NCBI RefSeq assembly: GCF_051912845.1
Contig: NZ_JBNCBU010000001.1
Span: 310,001-374,000, forward strand
Origin: Tsuneonella sediminis
GTDB taxonomy: Bacteria; Pseudomonadota; Alphaproteobacteria; Sphingomonadales; Sphingomonadaceae
Reading direction: 5' to 3'
Length of the DNA: 64,000 nucleotides
Numbering within the stretch: position 1 is the stretch's first letter; every line of letters begins with the position of its first letter. Of the stretch, positions 19,993 through 29,354 are shown piece after piece. The notes under the pieces are model-generated. The model did no database searches and was not told the DNA's origin. It saw only the letters and a list, made by a program, of their open reading frames with translations. The translations under genes were made by a program, and so were the position numbers.

Positions 19993-21672
19993 ATGTCCAT
20001 GCTCCGCAATCCCGGCGTCAAGTACAGCGCCTTCCCTCAGGTGCCTTTGCCCGACCGGCAATGGCCTGCGCGCACGATTTCTTCGCCGCCCCGCTGGCTC
20101 TCCACCGACCTGCGCGACGGCAACCAGGCGATCGTCGACCCGATGGACGCGGTGAAGAAGAACCGCTTCTTCGATCTGCTGGTCGAGATCGGGGTCAAGG
20201 AAATCGAGATCGGCTTTCCCAGCGCCGGGGCGACCGAGTTCGAATTCATCCAGGCACTGGTGCGGTCGGGCCGAATCCCCGGAGACGTGACCGTGCAGGT
20301 CCTGACGCAGAGCCGCGAAGATCTCATCCGCACCAGCTTCGCCAGTCTCGACGGTGCGCAGACGGCGATCGTACACTTGTACAACGCAGTCAGCCCGGCG
20401 TGGCGCGACATCGTGTTCCGCATGAGCCGCGAGGAAGTAAAGGCGATCGCCGTCGCTGGCGCCAGGGTGATGCGTGACGAGGCTGCGCGCCGTCCGGGCA
20501 CCGACTGGCGATTCCAGTACAGCCCCGAAACGTTCTCGACCGCCGAACTCGATTTCAGCATCGAGGTCTGCGAAGCGGTAATGGAGGTTCTCCGCCCGAC
20601 CGCAGAGCGGCCGATCATCCTCAACCTCCCCGCCACGGTCGAGGCGGCGACGCCGAACGTCTACGCCGACCAGATCGAGTATTTCTGCCGCAACCTGCCG
20701 AACCGCGAAAGCGCGGTCATTTCGCTGCATACTCACAACGACCGCGGGACCGGCGTCGCGGCGGCCGAGCTGGGCCTCATGGCCGGTGCCGACCGGGTCG
20801 AAGGCTGCCTGTTCGGCAACGGCGAGCGCACCGGCAACTGCTGCCTCGTGACAGTCGCTCTCAACATGTACACGCAAGGAATTGATCCGGGACTGGATTT
20901 CTCGAACATCGACCGGATCATCGAAACCGTCGAATACTGCAACCAGATACCCGTCCACCAGCGCCACCCGTATGGCGGCGAACTCGTCTTCACCGCTTTT
21001 TCCGGCAGTCACCAGGACGCGATCAAGAAGGGGTTCGAGGCGCACGCGCGCCAGAACGACGAACGCTGGCGCGTCCCCTACCTGCCGATCGATCCGGCTG
21101 ACCTCGGCCGCAGCTACGAGGCGGTGATCCGGGTCAACTCGCAGTCCGGCAAGGGAGGCTTCGCCTGGGTCCTCGAGCAGGACCAGGGCCTGAAGCTGCC
21201 CAAGGCGATGCAGGCGGATTTCTCGAAAGCCGTGCAGCACATGGCCGACGAACTCGGCCGCGAACTGGGCGCCGCCGACATCTGGCAGGCGTTCCGCGAG
21301 ACCTATCACGTCCAGACCGATGCCGAGCGGTTCCAGCTCCTCGACTACGAGGAAAGCCGCGCCTCCGACGGTACGCGCGTGTTCGCCGGGACGATCGAGG
21401 TCGACGGCGAGGCGCAGTCCGTAAGCGGGCGTGGGAACGGCCTGATCTCGTCGGTCGTGGCAACGCTGAACGATGCGTTCGGTATCGACCTCGAGGTGCT
21501 CGACTATTCCGAACATGCGCTGTCGACCGGCTCGGACGCCCGCGCCGCCGCCTACGTCCAGTGCGCGTTGGGCGGGAACGGCACGGTATGGGGCTGCGGA
21601 ATCGACGAAGACGTCGCGACCGCGAGCGTCCGGGCGATCCTCAGCGCGGCAAATTCGGCGAAGGCGGTTTAG
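19993..21672 (+). CDS. leuA: 2-isopropylmalate synthase
   Basis: LeuA condenses 2-oxoisovalerate with acetyl-CoA, committing carbon to leucine. The 559-residue protein is the long (LeuA type 2) form: catalytic TIM barrel with STDLRDGNQAI, IEIGFPSAG, HNDRGTGVAAAELGLMAGAD and FGNGERTGN near residues 35-300, then the C-terminal allosteric leucine-binding domain from about residue 420 (SVSGRGNGLISSVVATLND). The ATG at 19993 and an ATG two codons later are both possible. A leucine-rich leader peptide precedes it. Confidence 0.96.
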   Translation: MSMLRNPGVKYSAFPQVPLPDRQWPARTISSPPRWLSTDLRDGNQAIVDPMDAVKKNRFFDLLVEIGVKEIEIGFPSAGATEFEFIQALVRSGRIPGDVTVQVLTQSREDLIRTSFASLDGAQTAIVHLYNAVSPAWRDIVFRMSREEVKAIAVAGARVMRDEAARRPGTDWRFQYSPETFSTAELDFSIEVCEAVMEVLRPTAERPIILNLPATVEAATPNVYADQIEYFCRNLPNRESAVISLHTHNDRGTGVAAAELGLMAGADRVEGCLFGNGERTGNCCLVTVALNMYTQGIDPGLDFSNIDRIIETVEYCNQIPVHQRHPYGGELVFTAFSGSHQDAIKKGFEAHARQNDERWRVPYLPIDPADLGRSYEAVIRVNSQSGKGGFAWVLEQDQGLKLPKAMQADFSKAVQHMADELGRELGAADIWQAFRETYHVQTDAERFQLLDYEESRASDGTRVFAGTIEVDGEAQSVSGRGNGLISSVVATLNDAFGIDLEVLDYSEHALSTGSDARAAAYVQCALGGNGTVWGCGIDEDVATASVRAILSAANSAKAV

Positions 21673-21773
21673 AGCCAGCCTCTCCCGAAGCGCGGCAAAT
21701 TCCGCTTTCGCGAGCGGGCGCTGGTTCGTAGAGCGCTGGCTCGGGGCTGCAAGACATACTCCTTAAGGTGAAG

Positions 21774-23090
21774 ATGGCCGAGACTTCCGCCGGGGCGCCG
21801 CCGTTCGACCGGGTGTTCAGGGTTTTCCTGCGCATTGGCCTGTTCAGTTTCGGCGGTCCGGCGGGGCAGATCGCGCTCATGCACCGCGAACTGGTCGAGG
21901 ACCGGAAGTGGGTGAGCGAAGACGACTTTCTTCACGCGCTCAATTTCTGCCACCTGCTGCCGGGACCGGAGGCCCAGCAGCTGGCCACGTGGATAGGCTG
22001 GCGCCTGCACGGCTGGAAGGGCGGGTTCGCCGCGGGGCTTCTGTTCGTAATCCCCGGCGCGCTGGTGATCCTGGGGCTTTCCATCCTCTACGCGGTCGCG
22101 GCCGGGCTCGACTGGTTCGAGGCCATATTCCTGGGGGTGAAAGCGGTCGTGCTCGCCATCGTGTTGCAGGCTCTTTTGAGAATAGCCCGGCGCGCGCTCG
22201 ACACGCGCTTCAAGCAGGGGCTGGCCCTCGGAGCGTTCGTCGCTCTTTTTCTGCTCGACCTGCCCTTTCCGCTGGTCGTCCTCGGCGCGGGTCTTCTCGG
22301 TCTCGCGGTGTCGTCGCGGCGTCCCTCGTGGCTTGCACTGAGGCCTGGCGTTCCCGCGGCGGCGGCAACTCCGCGCCCCTGGCTCTCGAGCTTGAGGGCG
22401 GTGGCGATCTGGGGCGCGATCTGGGCCGCGCCGATGCTTGTCGTCTTCGCGACTCTCGGGACCGATCATATGCTGTGGGACATCGGCGCATTCTTCTCGC
22501 AGCTCGCGGTGGTGACGTTCGGCGGAGCGTACGCGGTTCTCGCTTACATGGCGCAGGAAGCGGTGCAGGGCTACGGCTGGCTCGGGCCTGGCGAGATGGC
22601 GGATGGACTGGGACTGGCCGAGACAACCCCCGGCCCCCTCATCCTGGTGACGCAGTTCGTCGGCTACCTCGCCGCATTCCGGACACCCGAGCCCTTTTCG
22701 CCGCTCGTCGCGGGCTTGCTTGGCGCCGGTCTGACCACCTGGGTGACCTTTGCTCCCTGCTTCCTGTGGATCTTCGCGCTGGCACCGTGGATCGACCGCC
22801 TCGGCAGCGCGGTGCGGTTGAGAGGGGCACTGGCAGCCGTCACCGCGGCGGTCGTGGGGGTCATCGCCAACCTTTCGGCGTGGTTCCTGCTTCATGTAGT
22901 CTTTGTTACCGTCAGCGAAATCGCGCTGGGGCCGATGCGGCTGTATCGCCCGGAATGGTCAAGCTTCGACTGGCGAGCTGCCCTGCTGGCAGGCCTTGCC
23001 GCCGTCCTGATCTTCCGGTTCGACTGGTCGGTCGTCCGCGTTCTCGTCTCGTGCGCGCTGGGCGGTGTGGTCCTTGCCGGCTTAGACTAG
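21774..23090 (+). CDS. chrA: Chromate efflux transporter, long-chain ChrA
   Basis: A 438-residue membrane protein with the two tandem ChrA domains of the CHR family. The first half contains LRIGLFSFGGPAGQIALMH and FCHLLPGPEAQQLATWIGW; the second half has the mirror motifs VVTFGGAYAVLAYMAQE and GLAETTPGPLILVTQFVGY. ChrA exports chromate by proton-driven efflux. ATG 21774 has AAGG nearby; a GTG two codons upstream (21768) is an alternative. No chrB regulator is adjacent. Confidence 0.93.
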   Translation: MAETSAGAPPFDRVFRVFLRIGLFSFGGPAGQIALMHRELVEDRKWVSEDDFLHALNFCHLLPGPEAQQLATWIGWRLHGWKGGFAAGLLFVIPGALVILGLSILYAVAAGLDWFEAIFLGVKAVVLAIVLQALLRIARRALDTRFKQGLALGAFVALFLLDLPFPLVVLGAGLLGLAVSSRRPSWLALRPGVPAAAATPRPWLSSLRAVAIWGAIWAAPMLVVFATLGTDHMLWDIGAFFSQLAVVTFGGAYAVLAYMAQEAVQGYGWLGPGEMADGLGLAETTPGPLILVTQFVGYLAAFRTPEPFSPLVAGLLGAGLTTWVTFAPCFLWIFALAPWIDRLGSAVRLRGALAAVTAAVVGVIANLSAWFLLHVVFVTVSEIALGPMRLYRPEWSSFDWRAALLAGLAAVLIFRFDWSVVRVLVSCALGGVVLAGLD

Positions 23091-23154
23091 CGAGCGGGAC
23101 GGCTTTTGATCGTGCTGACGGTTTGACAAGCTGAAGCGAGCGGGAGGGCGAGAA

Positions 23155-24210
23155 GTGACCGAACACGCAGAAGAGCCAATCATCGAAACCGACCTGCCGA
23201 TCATTGATCCGCACCACCACTTGTGGGACCTGCGGCCGCTGATCGGCGGGTTCCCGGAACCGCGCCACGACTTCATCGAAACGCTGGTCGGTGCACCGTA
23301 CTACACGTTCGACGCGCTCCACGCCGATACCCACAGCGGGCACAACGTGATTGCGACGGTCTTCATGGAATGCGGCGCGTTCTACGATGCGAGCCGGGGC
23401 GAATCGCTGCGAACGGTGGGCGAGGTAGAATTCGTCAATGGCGTCGCCGCCCAGGGAGCGAGCGGGCTCTACGGCAACTACCGGCCCTGTGCCGCAATCG
23501 TCGGGCACGCCGACCTGACGCTGGGGAGCGGCGCGGGGGTCGTGCTCGACGCGCTCGCCAACGCAAGTGCGCGGTTCGTTGGCATCCGCCATGCAGCGGC
23601 GTGGGACGCCGATCCCGAAGTGCTCGGCCCACCGTTCCATCACCCGCAAGGGCTCTATCGCGACAGCGCCTTTCGTGAAGGCTTCGCTGAACTGGCCAAG
23701 CGCGGGCTGACGTTCGACGCCTGGGTGGTTGAGCCGCAACTCGGCGACGTGATCGATCTCGCGCAAGCGTTCCCGGACCAGCCGATCGTGCTCGACCATT
23801 GCGGAACGCCGCTCGGAATCGCCAGTTACCGCGGCAAGCTCCACGAGCGCTTCGATGCCTGGCGGGCGAGCATCCGCGCACTCGCCAGGTGCGAAAACGT
23901 CACCGTCAAGCTCGGCGGGCTGGCTATGCCTTTCTGCCAACTGCCCGACCGCGGTCCCATGCCCGGGATCGGATCGGAGGACCTAGCGGCGATGTGGCGG
24001 CCCTATGTCGAGACGTGCATCGAGGCTTTCGGACCTGAGCGCGCGATGTTCGAAAGCAACTACCCGGTGGATCGCTGGGGTGCGAGCTATGCCGAGCTGT
24101 GGAATGCGTTCAAGCGGCTGACTACAGGGGCTTCGGCGGACGAGAAGCGGGCGCTCTTCGCCGGCACCGCGGCGCGAGTCTACGGGATCGAGCACCTCCT
24201 GCCCCGGTGA
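23155..24210 (+). CDS. Amidohydrolase-2 family metal-dependent hydrolase
   Basis: A 351-residue TIM-barrel hydrolase of the lactonase/decarboxylase-like amidohydrolase group (COG3618 type). It shows the N-terminal metal site IIDPHHHLWDL, a mid-barrel GIRHAAAWD, the metal-histidine strand IVLDHCGTPLG, and the C-terminal MFESNYPVDRW where the last active-site acid lies. Start is GTG 23155, with GGAGG just upstream. The family hydrolyses lactones, esters or amides; the substrate here is not evident. It lies between chrA and a nitronate monooxygenase-like gene on the same strand. Confidence 0.88.
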   Translation: MTEHAEEPIIETDLPIIDPHHHLWDLRPLIGGFPEPRHDFIETLVGAPYYTFDALHADTHSGHNVIATVFMECGAFYDASRGESLRTVGEVEFVNGVAAQGASGLYGNYRPCAAIVGHADLTLGSGAGVVLDALANASARFVGIRHAAAWDADPEVLGPPFHHPQGLYRDSAFREGFAELAKRGLTFDAWVVEPQLGDVIDLAQAFPDQPIVLDHCGTPLGIASYRGKLHERFDAWRASIRALARCENVTVKLGGLAMPFCQLPDRGPMPGIGSEDLAAMWRPYVETCIEAFGPERAMFESNYPVDRWGASYAELWNAFKRLTTGASADEKRALFAGTAARVYGIEHLLPR

Positions 24211-24269
24211 CGCTCGACAGCCGCGACGACGCCGGTTAGGCCGGTTGCAAACCAAAACCGGAGTAGCCG

Positions 24270-25244
24270 ATGCCGACCACCCTGCCCGCACCGTTCGACC
24301 GCCTGCGCCTGCCCGTGATCGGTTCACCCCTATTCATCATCTCGGGTCCCGAACTCGTCATTGCGCAATGCAAGGCGGGGATCGTCGGCGCGTTTCCGGC
24401 GCTCAACGCCCGCCCTTCGGGCAAGCTCGACGAATGGCTACACCAGATCACCGAAGAGCTTACCGCGCACAACCGCGACAACCCCGACCGGCCGGCGGCA
24501 CCCTTTGCGGTCAACCAGATCGTCCACAGGTCGAACAACCGGCTCGAGGAAGACATGGCGGTCTGCGCCAAATGGGCGGTGCCGATGGTCATCACCTCGC
24601 TCGGCGCGCGCGAGGACGTGTTCGCGGCGGTCAAGGGTTGGGGCGGCATCACGCTGCACGACGTGATCAACGACCGTTTCGCCCGAAAGGCGATCGAAAA
24701 GGGCGCAACGGGCCTTATCCCCGTCGCCGCCGGCGCAGGAGGGCACGCCGGAACACTGTCGCCCTTCGCGATGATGCAGGAAATCCGCGCGTGGTTCGAT
24801 GGTCTCGTCGCGCTGTCGGGCGCAATCGCGCACGGCCGCTCGGTTCTCGCCGCGCAGGCGATGGGGGCGGATTTCGCCTACATCGGATCGCCGTGGATCG
24901 CCACGAAGGAAGCGAATGCCGATTCCCGGTACAAGGAAGCGATCGTCGAGGCGAAGGCGGACGGCATCGTCTATTCCAATCTCTTCACGGGAGTGCACGG
25001 CAATTACCTGCGCTCGTCGATCGAGGCCGCCGGGATGGACCCGGACAACCTTCCCGAAAGCGATCCGACGAAGATGAACTTCGGCAGCGGCGGCAACACC
25101 GAGGCGAAGGCATGGAAAGACATCTGGGGCTCGGGCCAGGGAGTGGGCATGGTCGAAGCGGTCGAGACCGTTGCCGAGCGAGTCGATGCGCTCGCAAAGC
25201 AGTATCAGGATGCGAAGGAAGAACTGTCTGCAAAGGCGCTTTGA
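24270..25244 (+). CDS. Nitronate monooxygenase-family flavoprotein
   Basis: A 324-residue FMN TIM-barrel protein of the 2-nitropropane dioxygenase/nitronate monooxygenase superfamily. Hallmarks are the opening LRLPVIGSPLFIISGPELV, VITSLGA, the GATGLIPVAAGAGGHAG phosphate loop, SGAIAHGRSVLAAQAMGADF and YIGSPWIAT. Members oxidise alkyl nitronates such as propionate 3-nitronate, or act as quinone reductases. It ends 40 bases inside the convergent AHH gene. Confidence 0.9.
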   Translation: MPTTLPAPFDRLRLPVIGSPLFIISGPELVIAQCKAGIVGAFPALNARPSGKLDEWLHQITEELTAHNRDNPDRPAAPFAVNQIVHRSNNRLEEDMAVCAKWAVPMVITSLGAREDVFAAVKGWGGITLHDVINDRFARKAIEKGATGLIPVAAGAGGHAGTLSPFAMMQEIRAWFDGLVALSGAIAHGRSVLAAQAMGADFAYIGSPWIATKEANADSRYKEAIVEAKADGIVYSNLFTGVHGNYLRSSIEAAGMDPDNLPESDPTKMNFGSGGNTEAKAWKDIWGSGQGVGMVEAVETVAERVDALAKQYQDAKEELSAKAL

Positions 25245-25762
25245 GTGGCGCCCCAAAGCTGATCGACCATCGCATCGAGCCCCGTGAAGTCGAACCCGGT
25301 GCCGATCGGGACGTGCCGATTGAGCCGCAATGGCGCGCGTGGAGGATCGAGCAGCCTGCGGCGCAGCGCCCGCTGCAGCAATGCCAGGCGGAATAGCGCT
25401 TCCTCTCCGGCCGAAACCGGAGCGCGGGGACGCGCCGCCGCCCAGCGCGCCTCGATCGAGCCGACCCGCTCGATGACCATGGCGTTGTATGCCTTGTGCG
25501 GGCCACGGTGAAGCGGAAGGCCCAGCCGGCGCGCGGCGGCAGTCCGGGCCGGTAGCAGTATGCCGTTGCGGCGGAAGTCGTCGAAACCTAGCCGCCGGGG
25601 ATCGAGCGCGGCGAACAGGCGCCCGAAACAGCGGTCGCCGATCAGTTGGCGCGGCAGCAGGTGATGACGTTGGAGCGCCGGGTCGTAGTCCGCGGTACCC
25701 GGTCGATTGATCGCCCTGAACGGGAGCCGGGCGCGCCGTTGATAATCACCGCTACCGGTCAT
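25205..25762 (-). CDS. AHH-type HNH/Endo VII nuclease-like protein
   Basis: A 185-residue protein with the AHH fold signature: histidine pair and proline in QRHHLLPRQLIGD (H33, H34), then DDFRRNGILLP (N66) and LHRGPHKAYNAMV (H85, H89). This spacing is that of AHH nucleases of the HNH/Endo VII superfamily, best known as toxin domains of polymorphic toxins. Here it stands alone, without secretion or pre-toxin domain, in a housekeeping-looking setting. Start ATG 25762 overlaps the stop of the upstream gene by four bases (ATGA). The 3' end overlaps the convergent flavoprotein gene by 40 bases. Confidence 0.75.
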   Translation of the reverse strand: MTGSGDYQRRARLPFRAINRPGTADYDPALQRHHLLPRQLIGDRCFGRLFAALDPRRLGFDDFRRNGILLPARTAAARRLGLPLHRGPHKAYNAMVIERVGSIEARWAAARPRAPVSAGEEALFRLALLQRALRRRLLDPPRAPLRLNRHVPIGTGFDFTGLDAMVDQLWGATQSAFADSSSFAS

Positions 25763-26568
25763 GCGCGCCGCACCCGGACGGTCTTGCCGTCGCGGGTCGG
25801 CTCGAGCGCCAGGCGCCCGCCATCGGGCGCGATGACGTGTTCCGGCATCGTGAGCTTGCCCTGGGACACGAGCTGGTTGACGAGCCGCACGCCCAGTCGC
25901 GCCGCCGCCGCCCTGTCCTTGGCGATATCGTTGGAGAACCGCAGTTCCTGGCCGGTGAACCATGCCAGCCCCTCGCTCGCCATGCCTCCTTCGGGATCGG
26001 TGTGGAACGCCGTGAAGCCGAGCGAGGGAAATGCACCCCCGTCGAGCCAGCTCGAGACGCTCGAGGCGAAGAAGTCCTTGCCGATCAGCGTCCGCGCGGG
26101 TGGCCAGCCGAATGCAACCAGGTCCGGAAGCGATCCGGCAAGCGAAACGGCGATCCCCGCCTGTGTTCGCACGACCGGGATTGAGTGCGCACCGGCAGCA
26201 AGGTGCGGTCCCGGGGAAAGCGCCGCCGCTTCGAGAGATCCGCCCGCGCCCGCAAGACCATACCGATGACGGGCCGGAGGCACGGCGACCGGCGCGCCCG
26301 GGGCAAGCCCGACGATATCGTAGGTCATCCCGTCGCGCAGGAGTTCGCATCCGGTGACCATCCCGCCGCGGTCGCCGCGTCCACCGCCGTCTGGCCCAGT
26401 CTCCACCAACCGGTGGGTCAGGTCCAGCCGCGCGGCGGCGTCGACCGCTGATGCAAGGCGATCGGCATCGGGCCGCTGCCCTTCGGTGAAGAACAACAGC
26501 AAAGCCCCCTCAGCGGCCTGCCCCCGGGATCGACCTTGCAATGTGATGAAGCGACCTTTCGCCTTCAA
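25759..26568 (-). CDS. Protein of unknown function coupled to the AHH nuclease-like gene
   Basis: A 269-residue soluble protein I do not recognise. It starts MKAKGRFITLQGRSRGQ, is rich in Gly/Ala/Pro, and alternates predicted strands and loops with segments such as DIVGLAPGAPVAVP, PVVRTQAGIAVSLAGSLPDL and SSWLDGGAFPSLGF. The C-terminus is basic. There is no signal peptide or membrane span. Its stop overlaps the start of the AHH gene, so the pair is co-translated; a partner, chaperone or inhibitor role is conceivable but not shown. Confidence 0.7.
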   Translation of the reverse strand: MKAKGRFITLQGRSRGQAAEGALLLFFTEGQRPDADRLASAVDAAARLDLTHRLVETGPDGGGRGDRGGMVTGCELLRDGMTYDIVGLAPGAPVAVPPARHRYGLAGAGGSLEAAALSPGPHLAAGAHSIPVVRTQAGIAVSLAGSLPDLVAFGWPPARTLIGKDFFASSVSSWLDGGAFPSLGFTAFHTDPEGGMASEGLAWFTGQELRFSNDIAKDRAAAARLGVRLVNQLVSQGKLTMPEHVIAPDGGRLALEPTRDGKTVRVRRA

Positions 26569-26653
26569 ATCCCAGCGGTTTCGTGCCGCAAAACAAGTTA
26601 TGCGTCGAGTCCTCGAAAGTTAATCGCTACGGAAATGGATCAGTTCGGCCCGG

Positions 26654-27148
26654 TCAGAAAATACCGGCGACTAGCCCCTCCGCGAGCGCTTCGCCCATCT
26701 CGCGGCACCGCCGGAGCGTTTCTTCGGGCACGGTCTTTGGCGCGAGAATGGCCTCGGGCGTCTGCGCGGACATGTTGGCGATCAGGGGCTCGCCCACCCG
26801 GCGAAGGCGCCAGCCGGTAGCGATCCGGTCGATCTGGCGCTGCGCGCCCTCTCCGTCCGAACCGGCAGCGATGAGCGTGGCATAGGCACGCCCTTCGACC
26901 CGGCCCAGCACCGGGTAATAGCACCTGTCGAACATCTCCTTCATGAGCCCGCTCATCGTCGCGAGATTTTCCGGAAAGGCGAACAGATAGCCCCGCGCCG
27001 CCAGCAGATCGGCGGGCTCCACCGCATCGCAGCGCAGCAGCCGCGCGCGCTCGCCCGCCCCTTCGCAGGCGGCTAGCGCCATCGCTTCGGAGGCACCCGT
27101 GCGACTGTGCCAGGCGATGAGCAGCAGGGTATCCACGCCTTCCACCAT
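26654..27148 (-). CDS. Flavodoxin-fold NAD(P)H-dependent oxidoreductase-like protein
   Basis: A 164-residue alpha/beta protein with the flavodoxin-like FMN-binding plan: first strand TLLLIAWHSRTGASEAMALA (phosphate loop HSRTGAS), a middle YLFAFPENLATMSGLMKEMF that would contact the isoalloxazine ring, and ATLIAAGSDGEGAQRQ. It resembles short NADPH-dependent FMN reductases. ATG 27148 was chosen over a longer frame because the fold starts about there. It is divergent from recJ with 69 bases between starts. Confidence 0.8.
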   Translation of the reverse strand: MVEGVDTLLLIAWHSRTGASEAMALAACEGAGERARLLRCDAVEPADLLAARGYLFAFPENLATMSGLMKEMFDRCYYPVLGRVEGRAYATLIAAGSDGEGAQRQIDRIATGWRLRRVGEPLIANMSAQTPEAILAPKTVPEETLRRCREMGEALAEGLVAGIF

Positions 27149-27217
27149 CGGTTCGCGCTGTCGATTGTCAATCGCCGGCGGGTTCCGGCGGGCATCGCAC
27201 TGCGTTAGACGACCCGG

Positions 27218-29023
27218 ATGGCATCGCAATCGCTCGCTCCCGTGTTCGGCGTCGTAAGTTCGCTTTCCGGCAAGTCATGGAGGTGGCGGGGCGGGAACAT
27301 GGATGTCGGGAGTCTCGAGGACACGGCCGGCTCCGGCGCCCCGGGCGCTCTCGACGATGTCGTGACCCAGCTGCTGCTTTCACGCGGGGTGGCGCGCGAC
27401 GATCTCGCCCGTCACCGGTCCCCTACGCTGCGCCAGTTTCTTCCCGACCCGTCGCACTTCCGCGACATGGATACCGCCGCGGACCGGCTTGCGCAGGCGG
27501 TCATTGCGGGCGAGACGGTGACGGTTTACGGCGATTACGACGTCGACGGCGCGACCAGCGCCGCGTTGCTCGTCCGGCTGCTCCGCACGCTCGGTCGCGA
27601 CGCCCGCTACTATATTCCCGATCGACTGCTCGAGGGGTACGGACCCAGCGGCGAGGCTCTCGTTCGCCTTGGCGAAGAAGGTTCCAGCCTCATCGTCACG
27701 GTCGACTGCGGCGCGATGGCCCACGAAGCGCTGGCGCAGGCGCACGCCGCCGGGATCGATGTTATCGTGGTCGATCACCACAAGTGCGCGGCAGAAAATC
27801 CCGTGGCGGTGGCACTCGTCAATCCCAACCGCCTCGACGAGAGCTCCGAAGGTGCCGAACATGGCCATCTCGCCGCGGTGGGGGTCGCCTTCCTGCTCGC
27901 GGTGGCGCTCGTCCGCACGTTGCGGGCGCGGGGTTACTTTACTGACGGCCTCCCCGAGCCCGACCTGATGGGGCTGCTTGATCTTGTAGCATTGGGCACG
28001 GTCGCCGACGTCGCGCAGATTCGCGGGCTGAACCGCGCGTTCGTCGCGCAGGGACTGAAGGTCATGGCGCGCCGGGAGAATACCGGCATGGCCGCGCTGA
28101 TCGATGCGAGCCGCCTCAAGCGAAGCCCGCGCTGCAGCGACCTGGGCTTCGCGTTGGGCCCAAGGATCAACGCAGGGGGCCGGGTCGGCGAATCGACCTT
28201 GGGAGTGCGCCTGCTGACGACCGAGGATCCCGCCGAAGCGGCCGAGATCGCCGCCAAGCTGTCGGCGCTGAACGAGGATCGCCGCGCTATCGAGGCCGAA
28301 GTCCAGGCTGCCGCGGAATCGATGCTGGAGGGCCAGCACAACCGCGCGGTGCACGTGGTCGCCGGAAGCGGCTGGCACCCTGGCGTGATCGGCATCGTCG
28401 CAGGACGGATCAAGGAGCGGACGGGCAAGCCCGCCCTCGTAATCGCTCTCGATGGCCAGATCGGCAAGGGGTCTGCGCGCTCGATCGTCGGGGTCGACCT
28501 CGGCGCAGCGATCATCGCCGCACGCGAGGCAGGCCTGCTGGTGGCGGGCGGCGGGCACGCCATGGCCGCCGGACTGACGATTGAAGCAGACAGGGTCGCA
28601 GCGCTGGCGGACTGGCTTGATTCGCGTCTCGGCGCCGCGGTCGCGCGAGCGCGGGAAAGCGAATCGATCGCGCTCGACCTTGCGCTGGCGGCAGGGGGCC
28701 TGACCCCCGCCCTGGTTGACGCGCTCGAGGCGGCCGGACCCTTCGGCATGGGATGGCCCGGCCCGCGGATCGCAATCGGTCCCGTGCGTCTCGTCAAGGC
28801 CGACATTGTGGGGACGGACCACGTTCGGGCCATTGCCGCCGGGCAGGATGGCCGCAGCTTCAAGGCCATCGCATTTCGCGCCGCCGAGACGCCCCTCGGC
28901 GAGGCGTTGCTCCATGGTTCGCGCGGCCGTTTGCTCTGGCTCGCCGGCCGCGCCAAGATCGACGACTGGGGCGACCGGTTGCAGGCGGAGCTCCAGATCG
29001 AAGACGCAGCATGGGCCGATTGA
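27218..29023 (+). CDS. recJ: Single-stranded-DNA-specific exonuclease
   Basis: RecJ degrades single-stranded DNA 5' to 3' in recombination and mismatch repair. The 601-residue protein carries the DHH phosphoesterase motifs VYGDYDVDGATSAALL, IVTVDCGAM, VIVVDHHKC and LVALGTVADVAQI, the second-domain GWHPGVIGIVAGRIKE and GGGHAMAAGLTIEA, and a C-terminal OB-like region. Length fits the family. It stands alone before two tRNA-Glu genes. Confidence 0.97.
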   Translation: MASQSLAPVFGVVSSLSGKSWRWRGGNMDVGSLEDTAGSGAPGALDDVVTQLLLSRGVARDDLARHRSPTLRQFLPDPSHFRDMDTAADRLAQAVIAGETVTVYGDYDVDGATSAALLVRLLRTLGRDARYYIPDRLLEGYGPSGEALVRLGEEGSSLIVTVDCGAMAHEALAQAHAAGIDVIVVDHHKCAAENPVAVALVNPNRLDESSEGAEHGHLAAVGVAFLLAVALVRTLRARGYFTDGLPEPDLMGLLDLVALGTVADVAQIRGLNRAFVAQGLKVMARRENTGMAALIDASRLKRSPRCSDLGFALGPRINAGGRVGESTLGVRLLTTEDPAEAAEIAAKLSALNEDRRAIEAEVQAAAESMLEGQHNRAVHVVAGSGWHPGVIGIVAGRIKERTGKPALVIALDGQIGKGSARSIVGVDLGAAIIAAREAGLLVAGGGHAMAAGLTIEADRVAALADWLDSRLGAAVARARESESIALDLALAAGGLTPALVDALEAAGPFGMGWPGPRIAIGPVRLVKADIVGTDHVRAIAAGQDGRSFKAIAFRAAETPLGEALLHGSRGRLLWLAGRAKIDDWGDRLQAELQIEDAAWAD

Positions 29024-29094
29024 TCGCGTAAGCGAGTAGCCGGGGTTGACCGCCCGTCCCCCCGCCCCTAATGGCGCGCCACGCTTTCCGGAGC

Positions 29095-29169
29095 GGCCCC
29101 TTCGTCTAGCGGTTAGGACGCGGCCCTTTCACGGCTGAAACACGGGTTCGATTCCCGTAGGGGTCACCA
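29095..29169 (+). tRNA. tRNA-Glu (anticodon UUC)
   Basis: A complete cloverleaf is visible. GGCCCCT pairs with AGGGGTC in the acceptor stem, the D-arm contains CTAGCGGTTAGGAC, the anticodon stem is CGGCC/GGCTG around loop CTTTCAC (anticodon TTC), and the T-arm is CACGGGTTCGATTCCCGT (stem ACGGG/CCCGT), followed by discriminator A and an encoded CCA. Confidence 0.97.
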
Positions 29170-29194
29170 CCGGTGGCGCGCCATTCGCACGGAT

Positions 29195-29269
29195 GGCCCC
29201 TTCGTCTAGCGGTCAGGACGCGGCCCTCTCACGGCTGAAACACGGGTTCGATTCCCGTAGGGGTCACCA
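29195..29269 (+). tRNA. tRNA-Glu (anticodon CUC)
   Basis: This gene is identical to the tRNA-Glu starting exactly 100 bases upstream except for two C-for-T changes: one in the D-loop (GGTCAGG for GGTTAGG) and one in the anticodon (CTC for TTC). Stems and the encoded CCA are intact. It reads GAG codons, which dominate in this GC-rich genome. It probably arose by tandem duplication. Confidence 0.96.
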
Positions 29270-29354
29270 GCGGCAACCATGACCATCCGCATGAAACGAT
29301 ACGATTTGCGACCGGGCTGGCGCTCGGCTCATCGCGAGGCTAGGGCCGCTCGCG

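Noticed and set aside
25205..26350. Single 381-codon minus-strand frame spanning the AHH gene
   Set aside because: Only its last 185 codons are coherent; upstream the frame is the shadow of the 269-residue gene, which has its own ATGA junction at 25759-25762.
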